Shown here: positions 28,182-37,261 of the stretch, one piece after another
Numbering within the stretch: position 1 is the stretch's first letter
Layout of the letters: each line of letters begins with the position of its first letter
Assembly: GCF_004959935.1 (NCBI RefSeq)
Contig: NZ_SMYN01000004.1
Coordinates: 62,001 to 126,000, forward strand
Reading direction: 5' to 3'
Source: Falsirhodobacter xinxiangensis
GTDB taxonomy: Bacteria; Pseudomonadota; Alphaproteobacteria; Rhodobacterales; Rhodobacteraceae
Length of the DNA stretch: 64,000 bases
Made by a program: the position numbers and the translations under genes
Notes under the pieces: generated by a model
What the model was told of the DNA's origin: nothing
Databases searched by the model: none
Seen by the model: only the letters and a program-made list of their open reading frames with translations

Positions 28182-29215
28182 CCTTCCTCCACCACCGATG
28201 GGCCGACCCGGAACCTCTGGGCCGCATCGCCAAGGTCCTCGAACAGCTCGGGCCCGGTTCCGGTCATGATGGTATGGGCGCGCAGATCGATCAACTGCCG
28301 ATACAGAGCCGCGCGACGATCGGCGTCCAGATGGGCCGCAACCTCGTCCAGTAGGATCACCGGCGGTTCTGGCAGGGCGCGGGCATTGGCAAGGATCAGG
28401 CTGACAAGCAGGGCCTTCTGCTCTCCAGTCGAACATTGCGCGGCGGGCATGGATTTGGCGGCATAGCTTGCCTCCAGATCGGCGCGGTGAGGGCCGTGTA
28501 GCGTGCGGCCCGCCGCCATGTCGCGGCGACGATTGCCATGCCAGATCGCGGCCAGATCCTCGTCATGGCCTGTGATGGTCAGGTCGGCATGCGGGAAGGC
28601 GTCGTCCTGTGCCGCGACCAGCAGGGCCAGCGCGGCTTCGCGGTTGGCGTGGATGGTCGTCGCAGTCTCTGCCATCTGCTGTTCCAGCGCGCCATACCAA
28701 GCCCCGTCCTGAACTTCGTCCCGCAGCAGGCGATTGCGGTCGCGCATCGCCTTTTCATAGGCCAGCACCGCCTCGGCATGGTCGGGGGTGAAGCTCATCG
28801 TCATGCGGTCGAGGAAACGGCGGCGGCCCTCGGCGGCTTCGATCCACAGTCGGTCCATCGACGGAACCAGCCAGACCTGCCGCAGGATGCGCGACAGGGC
28901 GGTCTGCGGCGTGGATTTACCGTCGATGCGGGTCTGGCGCGGGGCATCGCCCTCGGCGCTGGTTTCGACCTCGTGCCGGGTGGTTTCGGCGGTGATCTTC
29001 CAGCCGATGGATTCGGGCCGGCGCGCGAAATCGACAGGCGCGGCACGGCGCAATCCGCGCCCCGGCGACAGCAGCGATATGGCTTCGAGGATGTTCGTCT
29101 TGCCCGCGCCGTTCGCCCCGAAGATTGCGACCGGGCGGCCGTCAAAGCGCAACCCGGCCGCAAGGTGCGACCGGAAATGCGACAGGGTCAGCGATTGCAG
29201 AACGGTGTCAGACAC
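28178..29215 (-). CDS. recF: DNA replication and repair protein RecF
   Basis: SMC-like ATPase that helps load RecA at single-stranded gaps; 345 residues from a GTG at 29215. Walker A is FGANGAGKTNILEAI, the signature is QCSTGEQKALLVSLILA, and Walker B is VILLDEVAAHLD. The GTG start overlaps the end of dnaN by 8 bases; an ATG at 29233, six codons upstream, would also work, and the family N-terminus (LQSLTLSHFRSH) does not decide between them. The order dnaN-recF is conserved across bacteria. The stop overlaps the VOC gene (ATGA). Confidence 0.94.
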   Translation of the reverse strand: MSDTVLQSLTLSHFRSHLAAGLRFDGRPVAIFGANGAGKTNILEAISLLSPGRGLRRAAPVDFARRPESIGWKITAETTRHEVETSAEGDAPRQTRIDGKSTPQTALSRILRQVWLVPSMDRLWIEAAEGRRRFLDRMTMSFTPDHAEAVLAYEKAMRDRNRLLRDEVQDGAWYGALEQQMAETATTIHANREAALALLVAAQDDAFPHADLTITGHDEDLAAIWHGNRRRDMAAGRTLHGPHRADLEASYAAKSMPAAQCSTGEQKALLVSLILANARALPEPPVILLDEVAAHLDADRRAALYRQLIDLRAHTIMTGTGPELFEDLGDAAQRFRVGPSVVEEG

Positions 29216-30326
29216 GCATCGGCATGACGACATAGACGGCAGAGGTATCGCCACCTTCGCGCATCAGCGTCGGATCGCCCGAGGAGTTGAACAGGAACAC
29301 GGCATTTTCGCGGTCCACCTGGCTAGCGATTTCCAGAAGGTATTTCGCGTTGAAGCCAATCTCCAGCTTCTCGTCGGCATAGGCGACGGCCAGTTCTTCC
29401 TCGGCGGCACCGCTGTCAGGGGCATTGACTGAAAGGATCAGCCGGTCTTCGTCCAGCGACAGCTTCACCGCGCGCGAGCGTTCGGATGACACGGTCGCAA
29501 CCCGGTCCACCGCCTTGGCGAATTCGGTCGCGTCCACTTCCAGACGGCGGGTGTTGCCGGTGGGGATGACGCGGCTGTAATCGGGGAAGGTGCCGTCGAT
29601 GACCTTGGAGGTCATGGTGATCTGCGTCGTGGCGAAGCGCACCTTGGTTTCCGACACGGAAACGGTGATGTCCGCGTCGTCATCGTCCAGCAGCTTGCGA
29701 AGCTCGCCCACCGTCTTGCGGGGGACGATCACGCCGGGCATCCCTTGGGCGCCATCGGGCAGGGGGGCGTCGATGCGGGCAAGGCGGTGGCCGTCGGTCG
29801 CGACGCAGCGCAGGGCGGGGCCTTCTTCGCCCGTCGCCACATGCATATAGACGCCGTTCAGGTAATAGCGCGTCTCCTCGGTCGAGATCGCGAATTTCGC
29901 CTTGTCGAACAGGCGGCGCAGGACCGAGGCCTTGGCCGTGAAGGTCGTCGTATATTCCGACGAGGCCATCACCGGGAAGTCTTCCTTCGGCAGCGTGGCA
30001 AGGTTGAAGTTCGACCGTCCCGCCGCGACCGTCAGCCGCCCCGAAGCCGCATCGCCCTCCAGCACCACCAGCGCGCCGTCGGGCAGCTTGCGGACGATCT
30101 CGTGCAGCATGACGGCGGAAACGGTCACTGCGCCCGCGCGTTCGACCATGGCCGGGGCGCGGTCCACCACCTCGATATCCAGATCGGTCGCGCGGAAGGA
30201 AACGGTGTCGCCCTCGGCCTCGATCAACACGTTGGCAAGGATCGGGATCGTGTTGCGGCGTTCCACGACCGACTGGGCCTGACCGACCGCTTTCAGAAGG
30301 GTGCCACGCTCGATGCTGATCTTCAT
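29208..30326 (-). CDS. dnaN: DNA polymerase III beta sliding clamp
   Basis: Processivity clamp of the replicative polymerase, 372 residues, three repeated clamp domains. The N-terminus MKISIERGTLLKAVGQAQSVVERRNTIPIL and the C-terminus YVVMPMRV are typical; the latter contributes to the clamp-loader/polymerase binding cleft. The ATG at 30326 has a GGAAAG ribosome-binding site 7 bases upstream, preferred over the in-frame TTG at 30332. It follows dnaA by 94 bases, and a small GC hairpin (30353-30369) lies in that gap. Confidence 0.97.
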   Translation of the reverse strand: MKISIERGTLLKAVGQAQSVVERRNTIPILANVLIEAEGDTVSFRATDLDIEVVDRAPAMVERAGAVTVSAVMLHEIVRKLPDGALVVLEGDAASGRLTVAAGRSNFNLATLPKEDFPVMASSEYTTTFTAKASVLRRLFDKAKFAISTEETRYYLNGVYMHVATGEEGPALRCVATDGHRLARIDAPLPDGAQGMPGVIVPRKTVGELRKLLDDDDADITVSVSETKVRFATTQITMTSKVIDGTFPDYSRVIPTGNTRRLEVDATEFAKAVDRVATVSSERSRAVKLSLDEDRLILSVNAPDSGAAEEELAVAYADEKLEIGFNAKYLLEIASQVDRENAVFLFNSSGDPTLMREGGDTSAVYVVMPMRV

Positions 30327-30352
30327 TGCCAATCTTTCCGTTGGTGCGGCAG

Positions 30353-30369
30353 GGGCCGCCCGGCGGCCC
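30353..30369 (-). other. GC hairpin between dnaA and dnaN
   Basis: Seven-base inverted repeat GGGCCGC / GCGGCCC around a CCG loop, in the 94-base gap between the dnaA stop and the dnaN start. There is no T-run after it on the transcribed strand, so it is not a clear terminator. It may influence processing or translation of dnaN. Confidence 0.35.
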
Positions 30370-30420
30370 GCCGGTTATTTGCTTTGCCGGACTTTCGGCT
30401 GTTCTGCACGGGGCGTCAAG

Positions 30421-31797
30421 TCAGCCCTGCAGCAAGCGGCGCAGCATCTGAAGATCGTCGGCCAGTTGCGAATCGGTGGACATCAATTCCTCGATCTTGC
30501 GAACGCCGTGCATGATCGTGGTGTGGTCGCGACCGCCGAAGCGGCGACCGATTTCCGGCAGGCTGCGCGGGGTCAGCTGTTTCGCAAGATACATCGCGAT
30601 CTGGCGCGGGCGGGCGATGGTGCGGACACGCTTCGGGCCGATCATGTCCGACAGGCGGACGTTGTAATGTTCGGCGACCTTGCGCTGGATCTCCTCGATC
30701 GTGACCTTGCGGTCCGACGCGCGCAGGATGTCGGCAAGGCAGTCCTGCGTCAGTTCCAGCGTGATCTCGCGGTGGACGAGGCTGGCGAATGCGAACAGAC
30801 GGGTCAGCGCGCCTTCCAACACGCGCACGTTGGTCGTGATGCGGTGGGCCAGAAACTCCAGAACGCCGTCGGCGATCTTCAGGCCCTTGTATTGGCCGCG
30901 ATAGACCTCGACCTTCTGTTGCAGCACGCCCAGACGCAGTTCGTAATCGGTCGGGTGCAGGTCCACCACCAGCCCGCATTGCAAGCGGGACTTGATGCGG
31001 TCCTCCAGATCCTTGATCTCGCCCGGTGCGCGGTCGGCCGAGATGACGATCTGCTTGTTCTGGTCCACCAGCGCGTTGAACGTGTGGAAGAATTCCTCCT
31101 GCGTCGAATCCTTGCCGGCGATGAACTGCACGTCATCGACCATCAGAACATCGACCGAGCGGAACAGCTCCTTGAAGTCCATGATCTGACGTTCGCGCAG
31201 GGCCTGCACGAAGCGATACATGAACTGTTCGGCGGACAGATAGAGCACGCGCAGATGCGTCTGGCGCACCGAAAGCTCATGCGCGATGGCGTGCATCAGG
31301 TGCGTCTTACCAAGGCCGACGCCGCCATAGAGGAACAGCGGGTTGAAGGTGACGGGGCCGCCCTCGGCCACGCGGCGGGCGGCGGCATGGGCAAGCTCGT
31401 TCGGCTTGCCGACGACGAAACTGTCGAAAGTGAAGCGCTGGTCCAGCGGGGCGCCGTTCAGCTCCTCGTCGCTTTTGGCGCGCGGGCGGATCACCTGCGC
31501 CGGGGCGGGTGCCGGAGCGGCGGCCACGGGCTGCGGGGCGGGGGCTGGCTGCCCGGCGCGGGCGACACAGAAGGACACGCGCGAGACGTCGGCGCCGGCC
31601 TCGTTCAGACGGTGGCGGATATGGTCGGAAAAATTGCGCTGGACCCAGTTGCCGAAGAACGAGGTCGGAACCTCGAATTCCGCAGTCCCGTCCGACAGGC
31701 TGGTCAGCTTCAGAGGTTCGATCCAGGTGACGTAGTTGTTCTTGCCGACATGCAGCAGGAGGTCCTCACGCAACTTCGACCAATTCTCGTTCGTCAT
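30421..31797 (-). CDS. dnaA: Chromosomal replication initiator DnaA
   Basis: Replication initiator AAA+ protein, 458 residues from the ATG at 31797 (MTNENWSKLREDLL) with GGAAG upstream. Domain I is followed by a Pro/Ala-rich linker (about residues 95-115). The AAA+ core has Walker A GGVGLGKTHLMHAI and Walker B VDVLMVDDVQF. Domain IV ends with the DnaA-box-binding signature GRDHTTIMHGVRKIE. An in-frame extension to 31929 is open but has no plausible ribosome-binding site and is not conserved-looking. dnaA heads the dnaN-recF-gyrB block, and upstream lies the largest gene-free gap in the window. Confidence 0.97.
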   Translation of the reverse strand: MTNENWSKLREDLLLHVGKNNYVTWIEPLKLTSLSDGTAEFEVPTSFFGNWVQRNFSDHIRHRLNEAGADVSRVSFCVARAGQPAPAPQPVAAAPAPAPAQVIRPRAKSDEELNGAPLDQRFTFDSFVVGKPNELAHAAARRVAEGGPVTFNPLFLYGGVGLGKTHLMHAIAHELSVRQTHLRVLYLSAEQFMYRFVQALRERQIMDFKELFRSVDVLMVDDVQFIAGKDSTQEEFFHTFNALVDQNKQIVISADRAPGEIKDLEDRIKSRLQCGLVVDLHPTDYELRLGVLQQKVEVYRGQYKGLKIADGVLEFLAHRITTNVRVLEGALTRLFAFASLVHREITLELTQDCLADILRASDRKVTIEEIQRKVAEHYNVRLSDMIGPKRVRTIARPRQIAMYLAKQLTPRSLPEIGRRFGGRDHTTIMHGVRKIEELMSTDSQLADDLQMLRRLLQG

Positions 31798-32230
31798 CTT
31801 CTTCCTGACCGCTCCATCGCCGCGCGAGGCTCGGAGCCTCTTGTTTTTCTGGCTATCAACGGTCCGCTCGCCGTCAGGCAAGCCGAAGGGGACGACCAAC
31901 CGTTGCCGGTGGCCTTGAAAACAGGTCACGCATCGCGGTCGGCCAAAGCCGCCCCCGATACGGGATAAAGGTGCCTAGACACGGCACAGACATCATAACC
32001 ATTCGATCGCATCCATCCCGTTCGGTCCATGTCGCGCGAAGCGACGCAGGGCAGCCGGACCGAAATCTGGACGCGATCACGTCATGTCCCCCAGGACAGG
32101 TGAATCGCCCTCAGACGCTAGCCCGTGGTCCGAGGGGTCCGCAACCGAACTTCGCTGTTGACAGATAAATGGTCGCAGCGAATCCCAAGCGCCTGTGCAA
32201 ATGGGCAACGGGTAGTTGCGGAAATGAAAA
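31798..32230. other. Gene-free region between dnaA and rpsT; weak oriC candidate
   Basis: The gap between dnaA and rpsT is 478 bases, the only gene-free stretch above 300 bases. Short open frames in it look random. Its position beside dnaA makes it a natural place to look for oriC, but I find no consensus TTATCCACA box. Only degenerate TTAT-type matches occur: GGATAA near 31964, CATAAC near 31994, GATAAA near 32164, and GGATAA near 32259. Two GANTC sites (32102-32106, 32180-32184) lie in it. It must at least hold the dnaA promoter, which I could not pin down. The origin may lie elsewhere. Confidence 0.3.
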
Positions 32231-32256
32231 AAGCGCGCCCTAAGGCGCGCTTTTTA
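32158..32256 (+). ncRNA. Possible small RNA opposite the rpsT 3' region
   Basis: A plus-strand consensus -35 TTGACA at 32158-32163 is followed, about 70-95 bases on, by a strong bidirectional terminator hairpin (32231-32256). No open reading frame lies between. A transcript of about 60 bases from roughly 32190 would fit. The -10 region (AATCCC at 17-base spacing) is a poor match, so this is speculative. Confidence 0.2.
32231..32256. terminator. Bidirectional Rho-independent terminator after rpsT
   Basis: Perfect 9-bp stem AAGCGCGCC / GGCGCGCTT around a CTAA loop, flanked by A-rich sequence on the left and TTTTT on the right, 20 bases beyond the rpsT stop. It would terminate rpsT on the minus strand and any plus-strand transcript arriving from the dnaA side. 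Confidence 0.8.
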
Positions 32257-32275
32257 AAGGATAATTTTCTGAAGA

Positions 32276-32554
32276 TCAGGCTGCGGCAGCAGTGCCCAGA
32301 GCCTTCACGCGCGACGAGAGGCGCGACAGTTTGCGCGACACGGTGTTCTTGTGCAGAACGCCTTTGGTCACGCCGCGTGCCAGCTCGGGCTGGGCTTCGC
32401 GCAGTGCGGCGGTTGCCACGGTCTGATCGCCGGAAGCGATGGCTTCCTCGACCTTGCGCAGGAAAGTGCGGATGCGCGAACGGCGCGCTTTGTTGACGGC
32501 GTAGCGGGCCTCGGACTGCCGGGCGCGCTTCTTGGACTGGGGCGTATTTGCCAT
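32276..32554 (-). CDS. rpsT: 30S ribosomal protein S20
   Basis: A 92-residue, Lys/Arg-rich helical protein of the small subunit that binds 16S r[42 protein letters not shown] is the conserved S20 N-terminus. Length is normal (about 86-92). It is monocistronic: a good sigma70 promoter (32599-32627) lies upstream and a perfect terminator follows. rpsT next to dnaA is common in alphaproteobacteria. Confidence 0.97.
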   Translation of the reverse strand: MANTPQSKKRARQSEARYAVNKARRSRIRTFLRKVEEAIASGDQTVATAALREAQPELARGVTKGVLHKNTVSRKLSRLSSRVKALGTAAAA

Positions 32555-32598
32555 TAATCGGGTTCCGGTTCGTTCGGGGTTCTATTCTTGAAGCCGGG

Positions 32599-32627
32599 TC
32601 TTTACGGACGAGTCGGCGTGAAGTCAA
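32599..32627 (-). promoter_or_regulatory. Sigma70-like promoter of rpsT
   Basis: Minus-strand TTGACT (32627-32622), a 17-base spacer and TAAAGA (32604-32599). The -10 box is 44 bases upstream of the rpsT ATG. The -35 box lies just outside, and 3' of, the end of the enoyl-CoA hydratase gene (stop at 32630). Spacing is ideal, and the strong terminator after the gene completes a monocistronic unit. Confidence 0.65.
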
Positions 32628-32629
32628 CC

Positions 32630-33406
32630 CTATCTGTCACGGAACTGCGGGCTGCGCTTTTCAAGAAAGGCGCTCATGCCTTCCTTCTGATCCTCCAGCG
32701 CGAACATGGAATGGAACAGCCGCCGTTCGTATCGCAGACCTTCGGCCAGCGTCGTCTCATAGCTGCGGTTGACGGCTTCCTTCACCGCCATGACGGTCAG
32801 CGCGGATTTCTCGGCGATCTTGCCCGCGGCCTTGCGCGCCTCCTCCAGAAGGCTGTTCAGCGGCACGACGCGGCTGACGAGGCCCGACCGCTCGGCCTCG
32901 GCTGCGTCCATGAAACGGCCCGTCAGGTGCATCTCCATGCTTTTGGACTTGCCCACGAATCGCGTCAGGCGCTGGCTGCCGCCAAGGCCCGCGACGATGC
33001 CCATGTTGATCTCTGGCTGGCCGAATTTCGCGTTGTCGGCGCAGATGATGAAATCGCACATCATCGCCAATTCGCATCCGCCGCCCAGCGCGTAACCGGC
33101 GACGGCGGCGATGATCGGCTTGCGCACGCGGCCGATCGCCTCCGATTCGGCGGCGAACAGATCGTCGCCGAACGTGTCGGTGAAGCTTTTGCCCGCCATC
33201 TCGGCCACGTCGGCCCCGGCGGCGAAGGCCTTGTCGGACCCGGTGATGATGATGCAGCGCACCTTGTCGTTGCGGTCTGCGGCGGCCAGCGCCGTGGCCA
33301 GTTCGCCCATCATGCGGGTGTTCAGCGCGTTCAGCGCCTCGGGCCGGTTCAGGCGGATCAGGGCGACGTAATCCTCGATCTCGACGATCAGCGTGTCATA
33401 GGCCAT
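32630..33406 (-). CDS. Enoyl-CoA hydratase
   Basis: A 258-residue crotonase-superfamily enzyme hydrating 2-enoyl-CoA in fatty-acid beta-oxidation. The oxyanion-hole segments [15 protein letters not shown] and [20 protein letters not shown] are both present, and the two catalytic Glu positions appear conserved (GGCELA and FGQPEINMG). The start [22 protein letters not shown] at 33406 has GGAGAG upstream. An in-frame extension to 33460 is ignored. The gene is close to E. coli FadB/EchA-like short-chain hydratases; chain-length preference is unknown. Confidence 0.92.
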   Translation of the reverse strand: MAYDTLIVEIEDYVALIRLNRPEALNALNTRMMGELATALAAADRNDKVRCIIITGSDKAFAAGADVAEMAGKSFTDTFGDDLFAAESEAIGRVRKPIIAAVAGYALGGGCELAMMCDFIICADNAKFGQPEINMGIVAGLGGSQRLTRFVGKSKSMEMHLTGRFMDAAEAERSGLVSRVVPLNSLLEEARKAAGKIAEKSALTVMAVKEAVNRSYETTLAEGLRYERRLFHSMFALEDQKEGMSAFLEKRSPQFRDR

Positions 33407-33456
33407 GGCTCTCTCCGGCTGTGCTGCCTCGTGACTTATCAGGCATGCGTGACGGA

Positions 33457-34278
33457 TCAAGTCTGGCAGACGGGGCAGAAGAAGGTGGACCGGCCCGCCT
33501 GCACGATCCGCGCGATGGGGGTTCCGCAGGTGGGGCAGGGCTTCCCTTCGCGGCCATAGACGCGGAAATTATGCTGGAAATAGCCCAGCTCGCCCCCCGT
33601 CTGGCGGTAATCCTTCAGCGAGGAGCCGCCCGCTGCGATGGCCTCGGACAAAACGTCGCGGATGATCGGAACCAGCGGCGCAGCCTCGACCTCGCCTGCC
33701 GGATGACGCGGATCGAGCCCCGCGCGGAACAGCGCCTCGCAGACATAGATGTTGCCAAGGCCCGCGATAATGCGCTGATCCAGCAGCGCGGTCTTGATCG
33801 GACTGCGGCCGCGCAGACGGCCCGCCAGATATTCGGCATCGAAGGCATTGCCCAAAGGCTCCGGCCCCAGACCCGCCAGCAGCGGATGATCCGCATCCGT
33901 CGCCAGCAGGTCCATCGCCCCGAATCTGCGTGCGTCGTTGAAGGTGACGCGGGTGCCCGTCTCCATCTCCAGCACGACATGGTCGTGCTTCAGCGGGGCG
34001 GGGTGGTGAAATTCGCCCACCACCGCGCCCGAAATGAGCATCCGTCCCGACATGCCCAGATGGATCAGCAGGCTTTCCCCCGAAGACAGGTCCGCAAGGA
34101 TGTATTTCGACCGCCGCCGCAGCCCCAGCACCCGCTGACCCGTCAGGCGCGCGGCCATGTCCGGCGGAAAGGGCCAGCGCAGCCCCTCGCGGTTGACCTC
34201 GGCCCTTGCGATCACATGGCCGACCATCGCAGGCTCCAGCCCGCGGCGCACGGTTTCGACTTCGGGCAGTTCGGGCAT
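33457..34278 (-). CDS. mutM: Formamidopyrimidine-DNA glycosylase
   Basis: Base-excision repair enzyme (Fpg) removing 8-oxoguanine, 273 residues. The mature N-terminus [15 protein letters not shown] has the catalytic Pro2 and Glu3; the Lys of RRRSKYIL and the H2TH helix region ([23 protein letters not shown]) follow. The C-terminal zinc finger is CPTCG ... FFCPVCQ. The ATG at 34278 has AGGAGA upstream; the much longer open frame to 35082 is antisense to ubiE. It is divergent from ubiE, as in many Rhodobacterales. Confidence 0.96.
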   Translation of the reverse strand: MPELPEVETVRRGLEPAMVGHVIARAEVNREGLRWPFPPDMAARLTGQRVLGLRRRSKYILADLSSGESLLIHLGMSGRMLISGAVVGEFHHPAPLKHDHVVLEMETGTRVTFNDARRFGAMDLLATDADHPLLAGLGPEPLGNAFDAEYLAGRLRGRSPIKTALLDQRIIAGLGNIYVCEALFRAGLDPRHPAGEVEAAPLVPIIRDVLSEAIAAGGSSLKDYRQTGGELGYFQHNFRVYGREGKPCPTCGTPIARIVQAGRSTFFCPVCQT

Positions 34279-34356
34279 GGGCTCTCCTGGGCGACAAAGC
34301 GGTTTTCCTTGGGCCACGCAAGGTATAACCCTGCACCCGAAATATGGAGACGTCAG

Positions 34357-35100
34357 ATGAGCGACAAGACCACGCATTTCGGCTTCCGCACCGTGGACGA
34401 AGGCGAAAAGGCCGGGATGGTCCATGGCGTCTTCACCTCGGTCGCGTCGCGCTATGACATCATGAACGACCTGATGTCGGCGGGCATCCACCGGCTGTGG
34501 AAGGACGGGATGATGGACTGGCTGGCCCCGCGCCCCGGCCAGCGTCTGCTGGACGTGGCGGGCGGGACGGGCGACATCGCATTCCGGTTCCTGAAACGCG
34601 CGGCGGGGTCCAAGGCGGTCGTGCTGGACATGACGGAATCCATGCTGATCTCGGGGCGGCAACGCGCCGATGCGGGCAATATGGCGGACCGGCTCGATTG
34701 GGTCGTGGGCGACGCGATGGCGCTGCCGCTGCCGTCCAATAGCTTCGACGTCTATACGATCAGCTTCGGCATCCGGAACGTGACCCGAGTGCAGGACGCG
34801 CTGAACGAGGCGTATCGCGTGTTGCGTCCCGGCGGGCGGCTGATGGTGCTGGAATTCAGCCACCTGCCCAACGCGGCCATGCAGAAGGCCTATGACGCCT
34901 ACAGCTTCAACGTCATCCCGGCGATGGGTCAGATGGTGACGGGCGACCGCGACAGCTATCAGTATCTGGTCGAATCGATCCGCAAATTCCCCGATCAGGA
35001 GACGTTCGCAGAGATGATCCGCACGGCGGGCTTCGATCTTGTGAAATACCGCAACCTGTCGATGGGCATTGCCGCGCTGCATTCGGGCTGGAAGATTTGA
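34357..35100 (+). CDS. ubiE: Demethylubiquinone/demethylmenaquinone C-methyltransferase
   Basis: SAM-dependent C-methyltransferase of ubiquinone synthesis, 247 residues. SAM-binding motif I is [16 protein letters not shown], followed by [27 protein letters not shown] and the UbiE signatures [10 protein letters not shown] and [16 protein letters not shown]. The ATG at 34357 has GGAG upstream. It overlaps ubiB by 4 bases (TTGA), so the two ubiquinone genes are translationally coupled. Confidence 0.97.
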   Translation: MSDKTTHFGFRTVDEGEKAGMVHGVFTSVASRYDIMNDLMSAGIHRLWKDGMMDWLAPRPGQRLLDVAGGTGDIAFRFLKRAAGSKAVVLDMTESMLISGRQRADAGNMADRLDWVVGDAMALPLPSNSFDVYTISFGIRNVTRVQDALNEAYRVLRPGGRLMVLEFSHLPNAAMQKAYDAYSFNVIPAMGQMVTGDRDSYQYLVESIRKFPDQETFAEMIRTAGFDLVKYRNLSMGIAALHSGWKI

Positions 35101-36605
35101 GGGGTCCGCACAACATCCTGCGGCTGATCCGCACGCTGGCCACGTTCGAGCGGACGGGCGCGCTGCCGATCATGCTGGAACAGGCCGAAGCGCCCGCGCG
35201 TCTGCGGATGGCGGCCCATGCGCTGGCATGGCCGTTCAAGTGGATGGGGCTGAAGGGCGATCCCGCGCTGCCGCCCGTGACGCGGGCGATCACCGCGCTT
35301 GGCCCCGCCTATATCAAGTTCGGCCAGATCCTTTCGACCCGCCCCGATATCGTGGGCGCGGAACTGGCGATGCAGTTGCGGTTCTTGCAGGACCAGCTGC
35401 CGCCGTTTTCGACCCAGCTGGCGCGCGATGCGATCACGGCGGAACTGGGCAGCGACGCCTTTACCGAGTTTTCCGAGCCTGTTGCCGCCGCCTCGATCGC
35501 GCAGGTCCACCGGGCGCGTCTGGCGGATGGGCGCGACGTGGCGGTAAAGATCCTGCGTCCGGGGATCGAGCGCGCCTTCCGCGTGGATATCGACGCCTTC
35601 TACTTCGGGGCCAAGCTGGTCGAGGCGTTCCTGCCTTTCTCGCGCCGTCTGCGCCCGATGGACGTGGTCGCGCATTTCGACGGTGTGGTGCAGGGCGAAT
35701 TGGACCTGCGTCTGGAATCCGCCGCCGCCGCCGAGTTCGAGGCGAACACCAAGGACGATGCTGGATTCCGCGTCCCGGTGCCGGTCTGGAACCTGTCGGG
35801 CCGCACGGTGATGACGATGGACTGGGCCGACGGCATCGCCCTGTCGGATGTGGCGGCGCTGGACGCGGCGGGGCATGACCGGCCCGCGCTGGCATCGCGC
35901 GTGCTGCAACTGTTCCTGAACCACGCCCTGCGCGACGGGTTCTTCCATGCCGACATGCATCACGGCAACCTGAAGGTCGGGCCGGACGGCGCGATCATCG
36001 CCTATGACTTCGGCATCATGGGGCGACTGGACGACTATACCCGCCGCGTCTATGCCGAGATTCTGTATGGCTTCATCCGCCGCGATTACCGCCGCGTGGC
36101 CGAAGTGCATTTCGAAGCCGGATATGTCCCGCGCGACCGCGACATCGACGAATTCGCCCGCGCCCTGCGCGTGGTGGGCGAGCCGATCTTCGGCATGGAT
36201 GCCACCCACATCTCGATGGCGCGGCTGCTGTCCTATCTGTTCGAGGTGACGGAACGCTTCGGGATGCAGACGCGGACGGAACTGATCCTGCTACAACGCA
36301 CGATGGTGGTGGTCGAAGGCGTCGCACGCTCGCTGGACCCGCATATCAACATCTGGCAGGTCGCGCGTCCGGTGGTCGAAGCCTATATCCGCGAAAATAT
36401 CGGGCCGAAGGCACTGATGCGCGATCTTGTCCGCACGGGCCGCGTTCTTGCCCGCTTCGGCCCGCGCCTGCCCGAGATGGTGGAAGCGCGGCTGATCCGT
36501 GACGATGCCAAGACGGTGGTGATCCAGCGCCCGGGCAAGCTGCGCTGGATGGCGACGGGTGCGGCACTGGCGCTGGTGGGCGTGGCGGTCGGCGCGCTGA
36601 TCTAG
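35097..36605 (+). CDS. ubiB: Ubiquinone biosynthesis protein UbiB (ADCK-type atypical kinase)
   Basis: Membrane-bound atypical kinase/ATPase needed for ubiquinone synthesis, 502 residues. The KxGQ motif occurs as [16 protein letters not shown], the Ala-rich loop as [14 protein letters not shown], and the catalytic region as [32 protein letters not shown]-terminal hydrophobic segment ([19 protein letters not shown]) anchors it. The start is a TTG at 35097 whose last two bases begin the ubiE stop (TTGA). Its TAG stop shares CTAG (36602-36605) with flgD on the other strand. Confidence 0.95.
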   Translation: MRGPHNILRLIRTLATFERTGALPIMLEQAEAPARLRMAAHALAWPFKWMGLKGDPALPPVTRAITALGPAYIKFGQILSTRPDIVGAELAMQLRFLQDQLPPFSTQLARDAITAELGSDAFTEFSEPVAAASIAQVHRARLADGRDVAVKILRPGIERAFRVDIDAFYFGAKLVEAFLPFSRRLRPMDVVAHFDGVVQGELDLRLESAAAAEFEANTKDDAGFRVPVPVWNLSGRTVMTMDWADGIALSDVAALDAAGHDRPALASRVLQLFLNHALRDGFFHADMHHGNLKVGPDGAIIAYDFGIMGRLDDYTRRVYAEILYGFIRRDYRRVAEVHFEAGYVPRDRDIDEFARALRVVGEPIFGMDATHISMARLLSYLFEVTERFGMQTRTELILLQRTMVVVEGVARSLDPHINIWQVARPVVEAYIRENIGPKALMRDLVRTGRVLARFGPRLPEMVEARLIRDDAKTVVIQRPGKLRWMATGAALALVGVAVGALI

Positions 36606-37252
36606 TCGCGCAGGGCGGTCACGGCCGAAGATGCGACCTCCACCCCGCCGGGCAGCACCAGCTTGGGGCCGGTCGCGCTGCCCCGCGCCTCGACGATGCG
36701 GGCATAGATTTCCACCGGCTGCGTTCCCAGCGGTTTTTCACCCGCATGGGTTTCCAGTTCGAACGTATAGAGGCCGGTGGGCAGGCCGCGCCCTTCGATG
36801 TCCTTGGGGGTCCATTCCATTGGCTTGGCGGTCAACGGAATATCCTCGCGCGTGACGACCTTGCCATCCGCATCCTTCACCACCAGCACCGCGCGATCCG
36901 CCGCTGCGGGCGGGTTGGGCGAGATCGTCACCGGATCGCCATCGACCAGTGCCGGGGCAACCACGCGCGCCTCGCGCCCCAGCCACCCCGCCAGATCGGA
37001 CATCGCCATCCCGTCGATGCGCGCGCCCAGGCCCTCCAGAAGCTGGTTCGTGACCGTCTGCTGTTCGACCCCGGAAAACGTCGCAAGCTGAACCGCGAAA
37101 TCCGACGATTCCATCGGGCTGAGCGGGTCCTGATGCTGAAGCTGCGTCGTCAGCATCTTGAGGAAGGTCTGATAGTCGGAATTCGTCGCCGTCTGCGCGG
37201 TGGTCGCAGCAGAGGTTTTCGTCGTCACCGAAGTGGTGGCCGTCACGTCCAT
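36602..37252 (-). CDS. flgD: Flagellar hook capping protein FlgD
   Basis: Scaffold for hook assembly, 216 residues. The N-terminal region has the FlgD signature DYQTFLKMLTTQLQHQDPLSPMESSDFAVQLATFSGVEQQ, followed by a FLgD tudor/Ig-like part (VVKDADGKVVTREDIPL ... WTPKDIEGRGLPTGLYTFEL). It is preceded by a Thr/Ala-rich leader of about 25 residues. It lies 9 bases after fliK on the same strand and probably forms a fliK-flgD unit. The hook gene flgE, normally close by, is not in the window. Its stop codon shares CTAG with ubiB. Confidence 0.93.
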   Translation of the reverse strand: MDVTATTSVTTKTSAATTAQTATNSDYQTFLKMLTTQLQHQDPLSPMESSDFAVQLATFSGVEQQTVTNQLLEGLGARIDGMAMSDLAGWLGREARVVAPALVDGDPVTISPNPPAAADRAVLVVKDADGKVVTREDIPLTAKPMEWTPKDIEGRGLPTGLYTFELETHAGEKPLGTQPVEIYARIVEARGSATGPKLVLPGGVEVASSAVTALRD

Positions 37253-37261
37253 GATATGTCC

